Source: Lachnospiraceae bacterium JC7 (GTDB lineage: Bacteria > Bacillota > Clostridia > Lachnospirales > Lachnospiraceae). Taken from it: 64,000 nt of DNA. This document shows, piece by piece, positions 16,512 to 25,600 of this stretch. The stretch is from NCBI GenBank assembly GCA_000513555.1, contig ALYD01000013.1, positions 32,726-96,725 on the forward strand, in the 5' to 3' direction. Within the stretch, counting starts at the first letter, position 1, and every line of letters starts with the position of its first letter. The notes below the pieces were generated by a model. The model had not been told where the DNA came from. It saw only the letters and a list, made by a program, of their open reading frames with translations, and did no database searches. The translations under genes and the position numbers were made by a program.

Positions 16512-17207
16512 TTAACGGGTATATCCTGATTTATTGTATACATAACCTACTTTGCCTCCCAAAAGAGCGGCATTCGGGTCTCTTATAAAATCAACACGAT
16601 ATGTTCCGTTGTTTGTGGTATACATAGCCCATGCAGCATATCCAAAATCTGAAACAGTTAATCGTCTAGCTCCAGGTATGTTGGCAACGTACGGATCAGC
16701 CATTTCGAATATTTCGTTGCTGGTATATTTAATTGTCCTTGAACTGCCGGAATCTGATGAATTGTTTGAATCTGATGAAGATGAATAGTTCGAAGAATTT
16801 GAGGTACTGTAGGATGAAGAGGTTGGAGGATTTGTCCATTGTCCATCTGAGCCAACATAATAACCATCAGGTGTATAAGAATTTCTTAACATCACGCCGT
16901 CGTTCCCAACGTAGTATGTGCCTTCAACCCATTGATTTCTTGCAATCACCCCGCTTCCTGTTGAATAATATAGCTCTCCTGATCTTTTCACCCAGGTATT
17001 TGTACATAGATAGCCATCTTTGTCAAACGCATAGAGATTGCCTCCAATTTCATATATACCACCATATGGATAGGTTCCATTACTATTTTCAAACCACCAT
17101 CCATACTCATCCTGTTGCCATCCGGCTGCAAACGCATTGATTCCCAAAATTAATGTACACAAGATAGAAAAAATAATTAAACCACTGATTCGATACTTAA
17201 CTGACAT
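16512..17207 (-). CDS. secreted cell-wall-binding-repeat protein
   Basis: 231 residues. The first ~28 form a signal peptide (hydrophobic core LIIFSILCTLILGINAFA, cleavage after AFA). Residues ~29-125 hold aromatic wall-binding repeats of choline-binding type (GWQQDEYGWWFEN, GELYYSTGSGVIARNQWV, TYYVGNDGVMLRN). A serine/asparagine-rich linker (~130-160) leads to an ~70-residue C-terminal domain of unknown function (from IKYTSNEIFEMADPYVANIP), which may be the active part. The gene carries the same upstream element as the 15553 gene. Similar repeats occur in the proteins at 29596 and 36097. Confidence 0.8.
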   Translation of the reverse strand: MSVKYRISGLIIFSILCTLILGINAFAAGWQQDEYGWWFENSNGTYPYGGIYEIGGNLYAFDKDGYLCTNTWVKRSGELYYSTGSGVIARNQWVEGTYYVGNDGVMLRNSYTPDGYYVGSDGQWTNPPTSSSYSTSNSSNYSSSSDSNNSSDSGSSRTIKYTSNEIFEMADPYVANIPGARRLTVSDFGYAAWAMYTTNNGTYRVDFIRDPNAALLGGKVGYVYNKSGYTR

Positions 17208-17266
17208 TTTGTTCCCTCCTAGTATTTTGAAAAGTTCAATTTGTAGACCAATCTGTATCCTGATAT

Positions 17267-17304
17267 CAAGATATCATTTCATTCAGACAGATGAGTGTCC
17301 TAGC
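17267..17304 (-). promoter_or_regulatory. shared promoter/operator element, copy B
   Basis: Second copy of the element at 15614: CAAGATATCATTT at 17267-17279 and TGTCCTAGC at 17296-17304, again 16 bases apart and 60 bases before the start codon at 17207. The sequence between the blocks has diverged, which makes the kept blocks and spacing meaningful. Confidence 0.6.
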
Positions 17305-17386
17305 TAAAATGAATAATTTTTTTATTTTCTCTTTCGCAGTAATAGTTATCGCAACAGATTAATTTTAGTTTTCAGGCAAATGAAAA

Positions 17387-17416
17387 TGCAGACACAAGCC
17401 GAAGCTCGTATCTGCA
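17387..17416 (-). terminator. terminator of the second DUF4143 ATPase gene
   Basis: 13-bp stem (17387-17399 with 17404-17416, two G-U type pairs) closed by a UUCG tetraloop on the minus strand and followed by TTTTC; it lies directly after the ATPase stop at 17429. Confidence 0.8.
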
Positions 17417-17428
17417 CATGAATTCTTA

Positions 17429-18760
17429 TCATATAAAAATCACAAAATAATGAGGGAGGACCTCTTTTACACCTACAATTCCGTTTCTATTTGAAATAAG
17501 TTTATAAGCTTTGCTTGGTGAATAGTCTTTAATGAAGTTATTTAAAGAAACAGAGGCTGTGTTTCCGGCCTTTACTTCTATCGGTATAACCTCTCCGTTC
17601 TTTTCAATTAAAAACTCCAGTTCATGATCATCATCAGGCTTATAATAGTGTAAATCATAACCTCTTTTTATAAGGCATTCGGAGATTATATTTTCATATA
17701 TACCACCTTTTGCATTCCCTTTGATGGTATTGTTCAGTATTGCCCTTTTTGTTTCAAAACCGTACATGCAAGTTAGCAGGCCCGTATCATTTATGTAGAG
17801 CTTAAACTGTTCGGGTTTTTCGTTTCCAATGAGCGGTATGTAAGGTTCCGAAATATTGCTGCAGGCGTTAACTAAGCAAGAGTCTTTTAACCACTTTACG
17901 CTGCCTCCAAATTTGCGGCTTGTCTGGCCTTTTTCAACGGTTGAATACTGGAATTTTTTTAATTCCTTCGCAAGTTGTCTGGGAACTGCATCATAACACA
18001 TTCTTACGAGCTGTTTTTCTCGTCCTTTAGCGTGTTTTGAGATGTCATCCTGATACAGTGAAATGATATTTTGCTGAATTTCCATAACTCTATTGAAATC
18101 TTTATGTTCAGCAAAATCCATTACGACTTCAGGCATTCCTCCAACCACCATGAATTCTCTGAATAATTCTTCAAATTTATTATGAATGCTCTCAGGGATC
18201 TGATGGTCTGTTCCCATGTATTCCTTGAGTCCATTTATAGTATCAGGCGCATATCCGTAGGCCCATAAGAATTCTTCAAAATCCAATGAATACATTGTGA
18301 TCTGATTTTCGTAGCCAACCGGTAATGATGACGGTTCTTCCACTTCTTCATCTGCGTCCTGGCCATACGAAAGCCCCAATAATGATCCGGAAGCTATAAC
18401 ATCAAAGCGCATATCTTCAGCTAAGAATTTTAGAGCCGTGCGGGCATTTCCGCAACATTGGATTTCATCCAGGAAAATAAGTGTATTGCCCGGTATGAGT
18501 TTTATCCCAGGAATGTTTGCAGTTAGTCTCTTATATATTTCTATAGAGGACAATTCACCTTCGAAGATGCGTTTTAAATCCTTTTGTTTGAAAAAATCTA
18601 TATTAATGAATGACTCATATTCCTTTTCACCAAACTCTTTAACGATGAATGATTTGCCAACCTGTCTTGCGCCTTTGATAAGTAGGCACTTGCGAAGTTG
18701 CTCATTGCGTCGTTTTTCTTTCCAGTTTAATAATTCATTATAGGCTTTTCTTTTTAACAT
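17429..18760 (-). CDS. AAA-family ATPase with DUF4143 C-terminus (copy 2)
   Basis: 443-residue paralogue of the protein at 7191. Walker A is GARQVGKS, Walker B is TLIFLDEIQ, followed by VIASGSLLGLSYG. The C-terminal part carries EFLIEKNGEVIPIEVKAG, the same nuclease-like pattern as copy 1. The two copies share layout and many blocks (PVGYENQITMYSLDFEEFLW versus PVGYVDYLNMYGLDFEEFLW) but differ enough to be an old duplication or separate acquisitions. The ATG at 18760 has GGAGGTG at 9 bases; the GTG at 18772 is inside that site. Function unknown, possibly toxin-antitoxin-like or defence-related. Confidence 0.88.
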   Translation of the reverse strand: MLKRKAYNELLNWKEKRRNEQLRKCLLIKGARQVGKSFIVKEFGEKEYESFINIDFFKQKDLKRIFEGELSSIEIYKRLTANIPGIKLIPGNTLIFLDEIQCCGNARTALKFLAEDMRFDVIASGSLLGLSYGQDADEEVEEPSSLPVGYENQITMYSLDFEEFLWAYGYAPDTINGLKEYMGTDHQIPESIHNKFEELFREFMVVGGMPEVVMDFAEHKDFNRVMEIQQNIISLYQDDISKHAKGREKQLVRMCYDAVPRQLAKELKKFQYSTVEKGQTSRKFGGSVKWLKDSCLVNACSNISEPYIPLIGNEKPEQFKLYINDTGLLTCMYGFETKRAILNNTIKGNAKGGIYENIISECLIKRGYDLHYYKPDDDHELEFLIEKNGEVIPIEVKAGNTASVSLNNFIKDYSPSKAYKLISNRNGIVGVKEVLPHYFVIFI

Positions 18761-18960
18761 AAAGATATACACCTCCTACTACCTTACACAGTTTGCCAAT
18801 ATCATGATAATCTTGATTAAGAAGTGATGTCAAGTGAAATGCATAGAATCGGATATAGAGTAATAGAAATGATGCATAAAATAGGGATGTTGAAGCACAG
18901 AGACAGAACATAAAAACGGAATATTATGGCGGCGAAATATGCACAAAAACGGGATGTGGC

Positions 18961-19158
18961 ACGAACGATTATACCCTGTCCGGATCTAGGAAGGATGCTT
19001 AAGAACCAATCTCCTTCAATCTCACATCTGATGCCTGTAGGGTCATTTTTAAGAACTCTAAATGGGAATGGAGCAATAAAGTCGTAACCTACAGCCCTCT
19101 TTGTCTTTCTTGTCGGAAGCTGGATACTGTCATAGATTTCTCTGAGTCTAGTGTCTTC
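18961..19158 (-). pseudogene. truncated dUTPase remnant
   Basis: A 66-codon open stretch on the minus strand reads as the middle of a trimeric dUTPase: IYDSIQLPTRKTKRAVGYDF (motif 1, usually AGYDF/L), then TGIRCEIEGDWFLSILPRSG (motif 2, PRSG). After PRSG the similarity stops, so motifs 3 to 5 including the catalytic aspartate region are missing. Upstream the same frame meets a TGA within 20 codons and no start is present. It is a fragment broken at both ends, of the phage or mobile-element type. The remaining spacer from 18761 to 19347 shows no other coding sequence. Confidence 0.7.
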
Positions 19159-19217
19159 CGATTGTCCCTTATGACAAACTTGTCAATCAAAAATACAGGG
19201 GGTAAAATTGTAACCGT

Positions 19218-19235
19218 GGGCAAAAGCTTTTGCCC
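19218..19235. promoter_or_regulatory. 18-bp perfect palindrome upstream of gntR (operator candidate)
   Basis: GGGCAAAAGCTTTTGCCC, a perfect palindrome without a loop, about 115 bases before the GntR start codon. It is a good candidate for a dimeric repressor site, although FadR-type GntR sites are usually shorter and AT-rich at the edges. Confidence 0.4.
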
Positions 19236-19347
19236 CATATCGAATAATATGTTTTAAGTCATAAGATTCGTATCAAGTCATGGCAATATCTCACATTGTT
19301 CATTTTCGAGGCATTGCCGGTCGAAACATTACCAAACAGGGGCTGAC

Positions 19348-20001
19348 ATGGAACGTAAACCGTCTAATTTAAAGGAATTTGTTGTTAACTCTATACTGGA
19401 GGATATCTATGCATCGGTATATGAACCCGGGGATATTCTGAATGAAAAGGCATTGATAGAAAAATACGACTGCAGTAAATCACCTGTTCGCGAAGCACTG
19501 CTTTCCTTATGCGCGGATGGAGTGCTGAAAAACATTCCCCGCTACGGATATGAGGTCATACGCCTCACAAAGGAAGATATCTTTGAGATGCTTCAGTTCA
19601 GACTTGCAATAGAAGGCGGAATTCTCCGGGAACGCTATAAAAATATAAGCGAAGAAGACTTTCAGGAACTGGAACACCTGGATCAGTTATGTAAAATAAA
19701 CGATACAGATGCCAGAACTCATTTCGAGTACAATATAAGATTTCATATCAAACTGGTCCAGAGCTGCGGCAACAGATACGTCACAGAACAGTTAAAGCAG
19801 TGTATGGTACGGCTGAGGCGAGCCTATTCTCAGTTCTACTGGAATCCCAATGTAGATATCATGTTTTCAATGGATACAAAGCATCACATCGAGATTCTTG
19901 ACAACCTGAAACAGGGGAATATCGATGCCGCACTGGAGGCGCTCCGGGCAGATCTCGGTGACTTCGGCGGAACCACCATGTTCTTTGCATCAGGAGTGTA
20001 A
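19348..20001 (+). CDS. GntR-family regulator with FCD domain
   Basis: 217 residues. Residues ~5-70 are a winged HTH of the GntR family (LIEKYDCSKSPVREALLSLCADG). Residues ~80-205 are an all-helical FCD ligand-binding domain with metal-ligand type residues (the aspartate/histidine set including FEYNIRFHIKLV and DTKHHIEIL). FCD members usually sense organic acids or sugar acids. It stands alone: no catabolic gene follows before the terminator, so its targets are elsewhere, perhaps the uronate genes or the divergent island side. GGGG lies 8 bases before the ATG. Confidence 0.88.
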   Translation: MERKPSNLKEFVVNSILEDIYASVYEPGDILNEKALIEKYDCSKSPVREALLSLCADGVLKNIPRYGYEVIRLTKEDIFEMLQFRLAIEGGILRERYKNISEEDFQELEHLDQLCKINDTDARTHFEYNIRFHIKLVQSCGNRYVTEQLKQCMVRLRRAYSQFYWNPNVDIMFSMDTKHHIEILDNLKQGNIDAALEALRADLGDFGGTTMFFASGV

Positions 20002-20040
20002 GGCATCATGCCTTTCCCCCATCCATACTCTTTAATTAAA

Positions 20041-20071
20041 AATCTCGCAGGGAATTGGCCCCTGCGAGATT
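20041..20071 (+). terminator. gntR terminator
   Basis: Perfect 12-bp stem (20041-20052 with 20060-20071), 7-base loop, then a short T-run; 40 bases after the gntR stop. Confidence 0.85.
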
Positions 20072-20351
20072 TTACTTTGTCTGTGAAATATACGCTAGCG
20101 CAAGCACGACGTCCCTTTGACAGTCTTATCGCGAAAAATCATGACTCTTCCGAATGCTGTCATTACTGCATAACTGAATGTCCCGGAAGCTGAGTTCTGC
20201 CGGAATCAGAAACTCCTCCGGATGGCTTTCTTCCCTTTTTAAGATATATTTTTATATTTCGACAACTTCCCATGATTTAATAATGTCGTTAATTTCAGAA
20301 GCCCGTCAGAACCGGATGATTTTTTGACCGGAGTAAAAAGCATGTGCCAGA

Positions 20352-20379
20352 ATACTGAATTTCCCCGGAAATTCAGTAT
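20352..20379. repeat. perfect 13-bp stem hairpin, no T-run
   Basis: Arms 20352-20364 and 20367-20379 are perfectly complementary with a 2-base loop, almost a continuous palindrome. No T-run follows on the plus strand. It lies in the 470-base spacer between gntR and the nucleotidase gene, which otherwise shows only terminators. Confidence 0.4.
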
Positions 20380-20401
20380 CCTATAGATTCAAAATATATA
20401 A

Positions 20402-20445
20402 AAACCGCCGATGGTCTGATGTTTTAGATCAGACCTCAGCGGTTT
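20402..20445 (-). terminator. terminator of the nucleotidase lipoprotein gene
   Basis: Outer stem AAACCGC/GCGGTTT (20402-20408 with 20439-20445) and inner stem GGTCTGAT/ATCAGACC (20413-20420 with 20428-20435); on the minus strand it continues into TTTTTATATATTTT. Confidence 0.85.
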
Positions 20446-20474
20446 ATACCGGACATCCTTGTTATTTAACAGGC

Positions 20475-22355
20475 TCATTCAAGGATCTTTATTCTTCCTT
20501 CACCGTATGGATCAGAGTACTGACCTCCGATGGATCCTCCCAGCTCCTCGGTGATGTACTCTATGAGCACCTGATTATCAAGCTTTACTCTGTCCTGGAT
20601 GACTCTGGATCCATCAAACATGGTGTAACCGTCTCCCCTGTCCTGAATGGTGTAATCATGACATGCCAGAGTGTAGGTTGCCTTAGGATCTATAGGTTTG
20701 TCACCTACCTTGACATTCTGAACTCTCCTTTCACCCTTGATTTCCACGAACATGGAATTATCATCAGCGATGCAGGGGGAATCTATCTTCGTGTTGATCT
20801 CGTAAGAAAGACCTGAAACCTGAAGGAATCCTCCACACTCATCAGGTACAGAACGAGCACCCCATTCCAGCGCATCCAAAACCTGCTGTCCTGTCACTTC
20901 TATCATGGAGATCATATTTCCATAAGGAAATACGTCAATTATATCACCGTAAGTGATGTCACCCTTCTCGATATTTGCCCTTATGCTTCCACCGTTTGCG
21001 ATGCCAATGTCTGCACCGGAGGACCATCTGTAGGCATCTGCACAGAAATCCCCGATGTTGGTTTCGGCTCTTCTCACCATTCGTATAGGATTTCCCTTAT
21101 TATCTTTTTCCTTAGGATCATTGACTGTCAGGTCAACCTCTGTCTTAGCCACAACTTCCTCCATCTTCTTCGAAAGCTCAGCGTCGATTTCCTTAACCAG
21201 ATCACCGATCTCGTTATCTATTCCCAGAAGCTCCGGTGCAGAATCCTTGTTGGGCCAGCTCCATACATCGGTCTTCAGAATCTCCTTATCAGCGGAAATG
21301 TGGCTGTAGCCTATGCAATTAAGCTTTGTTCCGACAGCAGATCTCGTAACATCTTTTCCGCTCTTATCCTTCATTACAATCTGCTCTGTATCATGACTGT
21401 GACCATCCAGAAAGACATCTATGCCCTCAGTGTGTTCGATTACGTCTTTATAGGACCATGGAGCTGAAGCATCAAACAGTCCCATATGTCCTATGACATA
21501 TACGAGGTCAGCTCCTTCTTTTCTTACATCATCAACTGCCTTCTGTACGGCATCGTAAACCTTCTCACCGGTCTCATCCTGAAGGAACCCGTATATATAA
21601 TTTCCTTTTTCATCCTGAAAATATTTCGGTGTAGAAGTTGTTATGGATGTCGGAGTAGTCACGCCCACAAAACCTATCTTCATTCCCGCTACTTCTTTTA
21701 TCGCATAAGGTTCAAAAACAAGTTCGTCGTTCTTAGTAAAGTTACAGCAGATATACTGATACTCTGCTTCATTTTCAGCAAGCTTCAGAAAATCCTCCAT
21801 TCCGTAATCAAATTCATGATTTCCCGGAATGGCAAAATCATAATCAAGCTTATTCATGATCTTTACTATATCTTCACCCTTTGTAAGAGTGCCCACAGCT
21901 TCACCCTGAATGGCATCTCCGTCATCAACCAGAATAGTCTCATAGCCTTCTGCCTCCAGTTTATCCCTGATAGCTTTAAGCCCGGCATATCCGAAGCCCT
22001 CATCGATGCCGCAGTGTACATCACTGGTAAAAAGGATATAGACCTCACCGTTCTTCTCGCTCTGTCCGTCTGATTCCTGGTTCGAAGTTTCGGCTTTTTC
22101 TGCTGTATTTTCACTCTCCCCACTTCGTGAAGATATAGCATTTGAATCACCTGTCTCAGTATCTTCCTTGCTTTCGTTTTCTGATTCGGAAGCTTCCGGC
22201 ACCTCAGTTTCCTTCCCGGTTTCAACCTGAGCCGGCGCCAGCGCCGGCTCGATATCCAGGGCGCCGCACCCCGCCGAAGTTCCCAGTATCAGAAGCGAAA
22301 AACATACGGCCATAATGCCCTTCAGGTTTATTCTTGAAACTATTTTCTTTTTCAC
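20475..22355 (-). CDS. surface lipoprotein 5'-nucleotidase / cyclic phosphodiesterase family
   Basis: About 626 residues. Starts at GTG 22355, preceded by AGGAGG at 7 bases; the longer frame from 22493 lacks a site and would hide the signal. The N-terminus is a lipoprotein signal ending SAGC (cysteine 30), then a Glu/Ser-rich linker (~45-105). The metallophosphatase domain shows LFTSDVHCG, DDGDAIQGE, GNHEFDYG, VIGHMGLFD and LDGHSHD, the di-metal ligand set. The C-terminal 5'-nucleotidase domain has NGGSIRANI and the base-stacking region DRGDGYTMF. It hydrolyses nucleotides or other phosphate esters outside the cell to salvage nucleosides and phosphate. Substrate not fixed. Confidence 0.9.
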   Translation of the reverse strand: MKKKIVSRINLKGIMAVCFSLLILGTSAGCGALDIEPALAPAQVETGKETEVPEASESENESKEDTETGDSNAISSRSGESENTAEKAETSNQESDGQSEKNGEVYILFTSDVHCGIDEGFGYAGLKAIRDKLEAEGYETILVDDGDAIQGEAVGTLTKGEDIVKIMNKLDYDFAIPGNHEFDYGMEDFLKLAENEAEYQYICCNFTKNDELVFEPYAIKEVAGMKIGFVGVTTPTSITTSTPKYFQDEKGNYIYGFLQDETGEKVYDAVQKAVDDVRKEGADLVYVIGHMGLFDASAPWSYKDVIEHTEGIDVFLDGHSHDTEQIVMKDKSGKDVTRSAVGTKLNCIGYSHISADKEILKTDVWSWPNKDSAPELLGIDNEIGDLVKEIDAELSKKMEEVVAKTEVDLTVNDPKEKDNKGNPIRMVRRAETNIGDFCADAYRWSSGADIGIANGGSIRANIEKGDITYGDIIDVFPYGNMISMIEVTGQQVLDALEWGARSVPDECGGFLQVSGLSYEINTKIDSPCIADDNSMFVEIKGERRVQNVKVGDKPIDPKATYTLACHDYTIQDRGDGYTMFDGSRVIQDRVKLDNQVLIEYITEELGGSIGGQYSDPYGEGRIKILE

Positions 22356-22679
22356 TTTCCATCCTCCTATACTAAATCTGTTCCCACTATTTTTATCCGT
22401 GTTTCCACAGGAAATACGGATACCACCCATCCGACCAGGCTGATTTTTTTTAAAAAAAATCAAACGAAAATACCCGGGCCACTTGTGGCACACTTCAATC
22501 GCATTTTCTCATGTTAAACGTCGGCAAAAGCTACTTCTATATTACCACTTTATATGTATAACGTACCTTAACACGCGCATATGTCATGCCTTATTCGAAA
22601 TCAATGCACTTTCCTGTAAAGTAAAAAGGTCGCGGCACCCGGATATACCGGTGCCGCGACATTCCCAATCACCGAAGGA
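22356..22679. other. spacer with long A/T palindrome and terminator
   Basis: About 320 bases between the nucleotidase start and the protease stop. Contains a perfect 20-bp palindrome of T and A tracts flanked by GA/TC at 22442-22461, likely strongly bent promoter DNA, and the protease terminator at 22629-22660. No gene was seen. Confidence 0.5.
22629..22660 (-). terminator. terminator of the surface protease operon
   Basis: Perfect GC-rich 11-bp stem (22629-22639 with 22650-22660), followed on the minus strand by CCTTTTTAC; 20 bases after the protease stop. Confidence 0.88.
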
Positions 22680-25600
22680 TCATCTTACATCATAACGAAG
22701 CAGTGTTCCGTCGGACCTTCGGACATCATAACCCTTTGTGGGAAGTATGTCCTCATTATCAGATTGAATTATAAATCTCTGATCACCATTTGAATTGTTA
22801 TCAAAGGCATCAGAAGCTACTTTATTTATCTCAACAGGAAGCTTCACCTCTGTAAGCCGGTTATTTCTAAAGGCAGCTGATGGAATTTCAGTAAGTCCAT
22901 CTGTATATCCTTCCATGAAACCATATACATAAAGAGAAGATATTCTGTTGTTCTCAAAAGCAGATTCACCTATCTCTTCCTGTCTCTCAGAGGTTGTAAG
23001 GCTCTCAATGAAGTTATCCTTAAAGGCCCTTGCCCCGACATGTGAAGTATACTTTCCGAGTTTAAGCTGCCTTATGGAATTGTTTTCAAAGGCACCTGTT
23101 CTCACCTGATGAGTAAGATCTGGAAGCTCCACCTTCCGGAGGTCATTGTTCTTGAACGCATATTCATTGATATAAACAAGAGCCGACTGATTTATGTCTT
23201 GAAGATTGAAGCCAAAGCTTGTGAGTCCGCAGTTCATAAAGGCACCCGTTCCTATGGTCTCTATCTTACTTGACAGTGTCAGTGAATAAAGCGGTATGTC
23301 ATAGAAAGCAAAGTCACCTATTTCGGTTATTTTTCCCGCACCGTCTATATCGTTAGGAATAGTGACCACACTGTTCATTCCGAGATATCTTCTGATGATT
23401 CCGTCCTCTGCCAGAAAATCCTTTTCAGGAGTCTCACGGATCTCACCGTCATAGCTTGCTTCTCCGTTCACCGTAACAGATACCTGAGTGCCTGCTTTAT
23501 GACGTGAAACAGAAATGTGGAAGAAACCGTCTCCGTTGGCTGTTCCTGTGTAGCTGTCATCACCTATATCTACAGTGACCTTCGCACCGGGAACGGCAAA
23601 TCCAAGGATCTCCGAATCGGAATCAAGTACCGGTGTACGAAGTCTTGCAGAATAGGCATGATAGTAGAACTCTACAACATTGACCTTCTGAAGCTTTATC
23701 TCCTTTTTCGTGTCAACACTTGTGTAGGAACTTCCCTTGGAGGATACATCCGGAGCCTTGACAGTCACTGTTTCACCCATCTTATAAAATCTGTCTGCAG
23801 GTACTGTTCTGTTGATCTCCGTATTACCGTCTCCGTAATAGTGAAGCTCTCTCAGAACATCCTCATGGTCTCTCGCGTTGAGAGCCTTTATGGTCACGAC
23901 ACAAGGGTTTATGAGATACTGATGATCCTTACTCTCAAGCTCCGTATCCGTATCTGTGTAGATCCTCGGATAAGTGAACTCCCTCTTGTTGTAGCTTCCG
24001 AAGGCCCCTTCCTCCACTTCATTAAGCATCGGAGCGGAGATCTCTACATCATACATGGATGTGAATGCGCCCTTTGCGATCTTTTCCACGCCCGGGAAAT
24101 CTCCCAGGAATGGACTTCCTGCTGCCGCAAATGTATCTGCCTCTATTTCCTTCACTCCTTCGGGGCATATGACAGTAAAGGACTGGTCCTGCAGATTAAG
24201 CTTCCACTGCTGCGAAAAAGCTCCTGATCCTATTCTTTCAACATTTTCAGGAATCTTAACTTCCGTGAGCATGTTGTTCTTAAAAGCATTGTCCTCAATT
24301 TCCGTAAGAGTATCCGGAAGTGTGAGTGTTCTTATCTTTTCATCATCCTCCTTGCCTTTTCCGTTAAAGGCGTCCTCACCTATCTTTAATACCTGAACTC
24401 CTCCTATCTTTGACGGAACATTAACGTTTTTGCTCTTTCCGTTGTATTTTGTGATGGTCTGAGTTTCAGCATCAAACTCATATTCATCCTTTTCGGGATC
24501 GATGACAGGAGCATCCTCTATGACATCATCCGTCTCGGGATTCTTTTCAGCACCTTCCTCGTAAAGCCACGCTGCCTTGACTCCGTAGGCGCCAGAGGGT
24601 GATATGGTGTCAGTTGCAGTGAAGGCACCGTCATATACGAAACTGTGGGATATAGCCTTTTTTGAGGCATTTTCATCATAGAGCACTCCCATGCTGTCTG
24701 TGATGGAAATATCATCCTCATAGGTCACTGCGATATAAAGAGGCTTATCAGTTCTTATGTTGTACTCGCTGAAATCTATGGTATTCCATTCATTCGGCTT
24801 AAGCTCATCATATTCTCTGAATGGTGCTATCTCCAAAAGGCGTCCCGTACTGTTGTACTGAAGAACTCCGATCTCAATATGCTTTCCGTTGAAATACTGA
24901 TTATGTACCGCAAAGATATCTGCACTCTTAAGCATTGACCCCTTATAGGGTGACTGAAACTTCACCGCGAGACCTCTTACCCCGCTAGTAAAGAAGATGG
25001 TACCGTAATATCCCTCCGAATCTGTTACAGGATCCACACCATAATCTGTGACTATGCTCTTCATTGCGCCAAGAGGACTGAGCTTCACCGGATCAAGGGT
25101 ATTTTCACCTTCCTTCAGTGAAACAGTTATTTCCCTGGGAACATATCCATCCTTGAAAAATCTGAGTACATGTTTTCCTGCAAATGCCTCTGCCATGGCG
25201 TATTCACCGGCATCGTCAGTACTAAGAAGCTGATACTGATCATCATCGTCTATACGGATGCTTACGCCTGAAACAGGTTCTCCGTTTTCATCCTGAACCT
25301 GTCCATTGAAGCCTGCCTTTTTCGCTTCCGAAAGTACAAATGCATCCTTTATGACATTATCACCTCCGGTGACTTTCACCTTCTTCTCGATTGATTCATG
25401 ACCGTAAGCTGTAATAATAAGTGTGTATTCTCTGGCTGCCCCGTTAACTCCGGCTGTCAGGTTCAGGGCAAAGGATCCATCTATCTCCGATGATCTGGTA
25501 TATGCTCCGGTCTCCTTTACGGTAATGGTAGCAGAAAGAGGAATATGTCCCTCACTGTAAAGACCTGCTCCAAGCTTGTTGAGCTCTTCTGTCGAGAACT

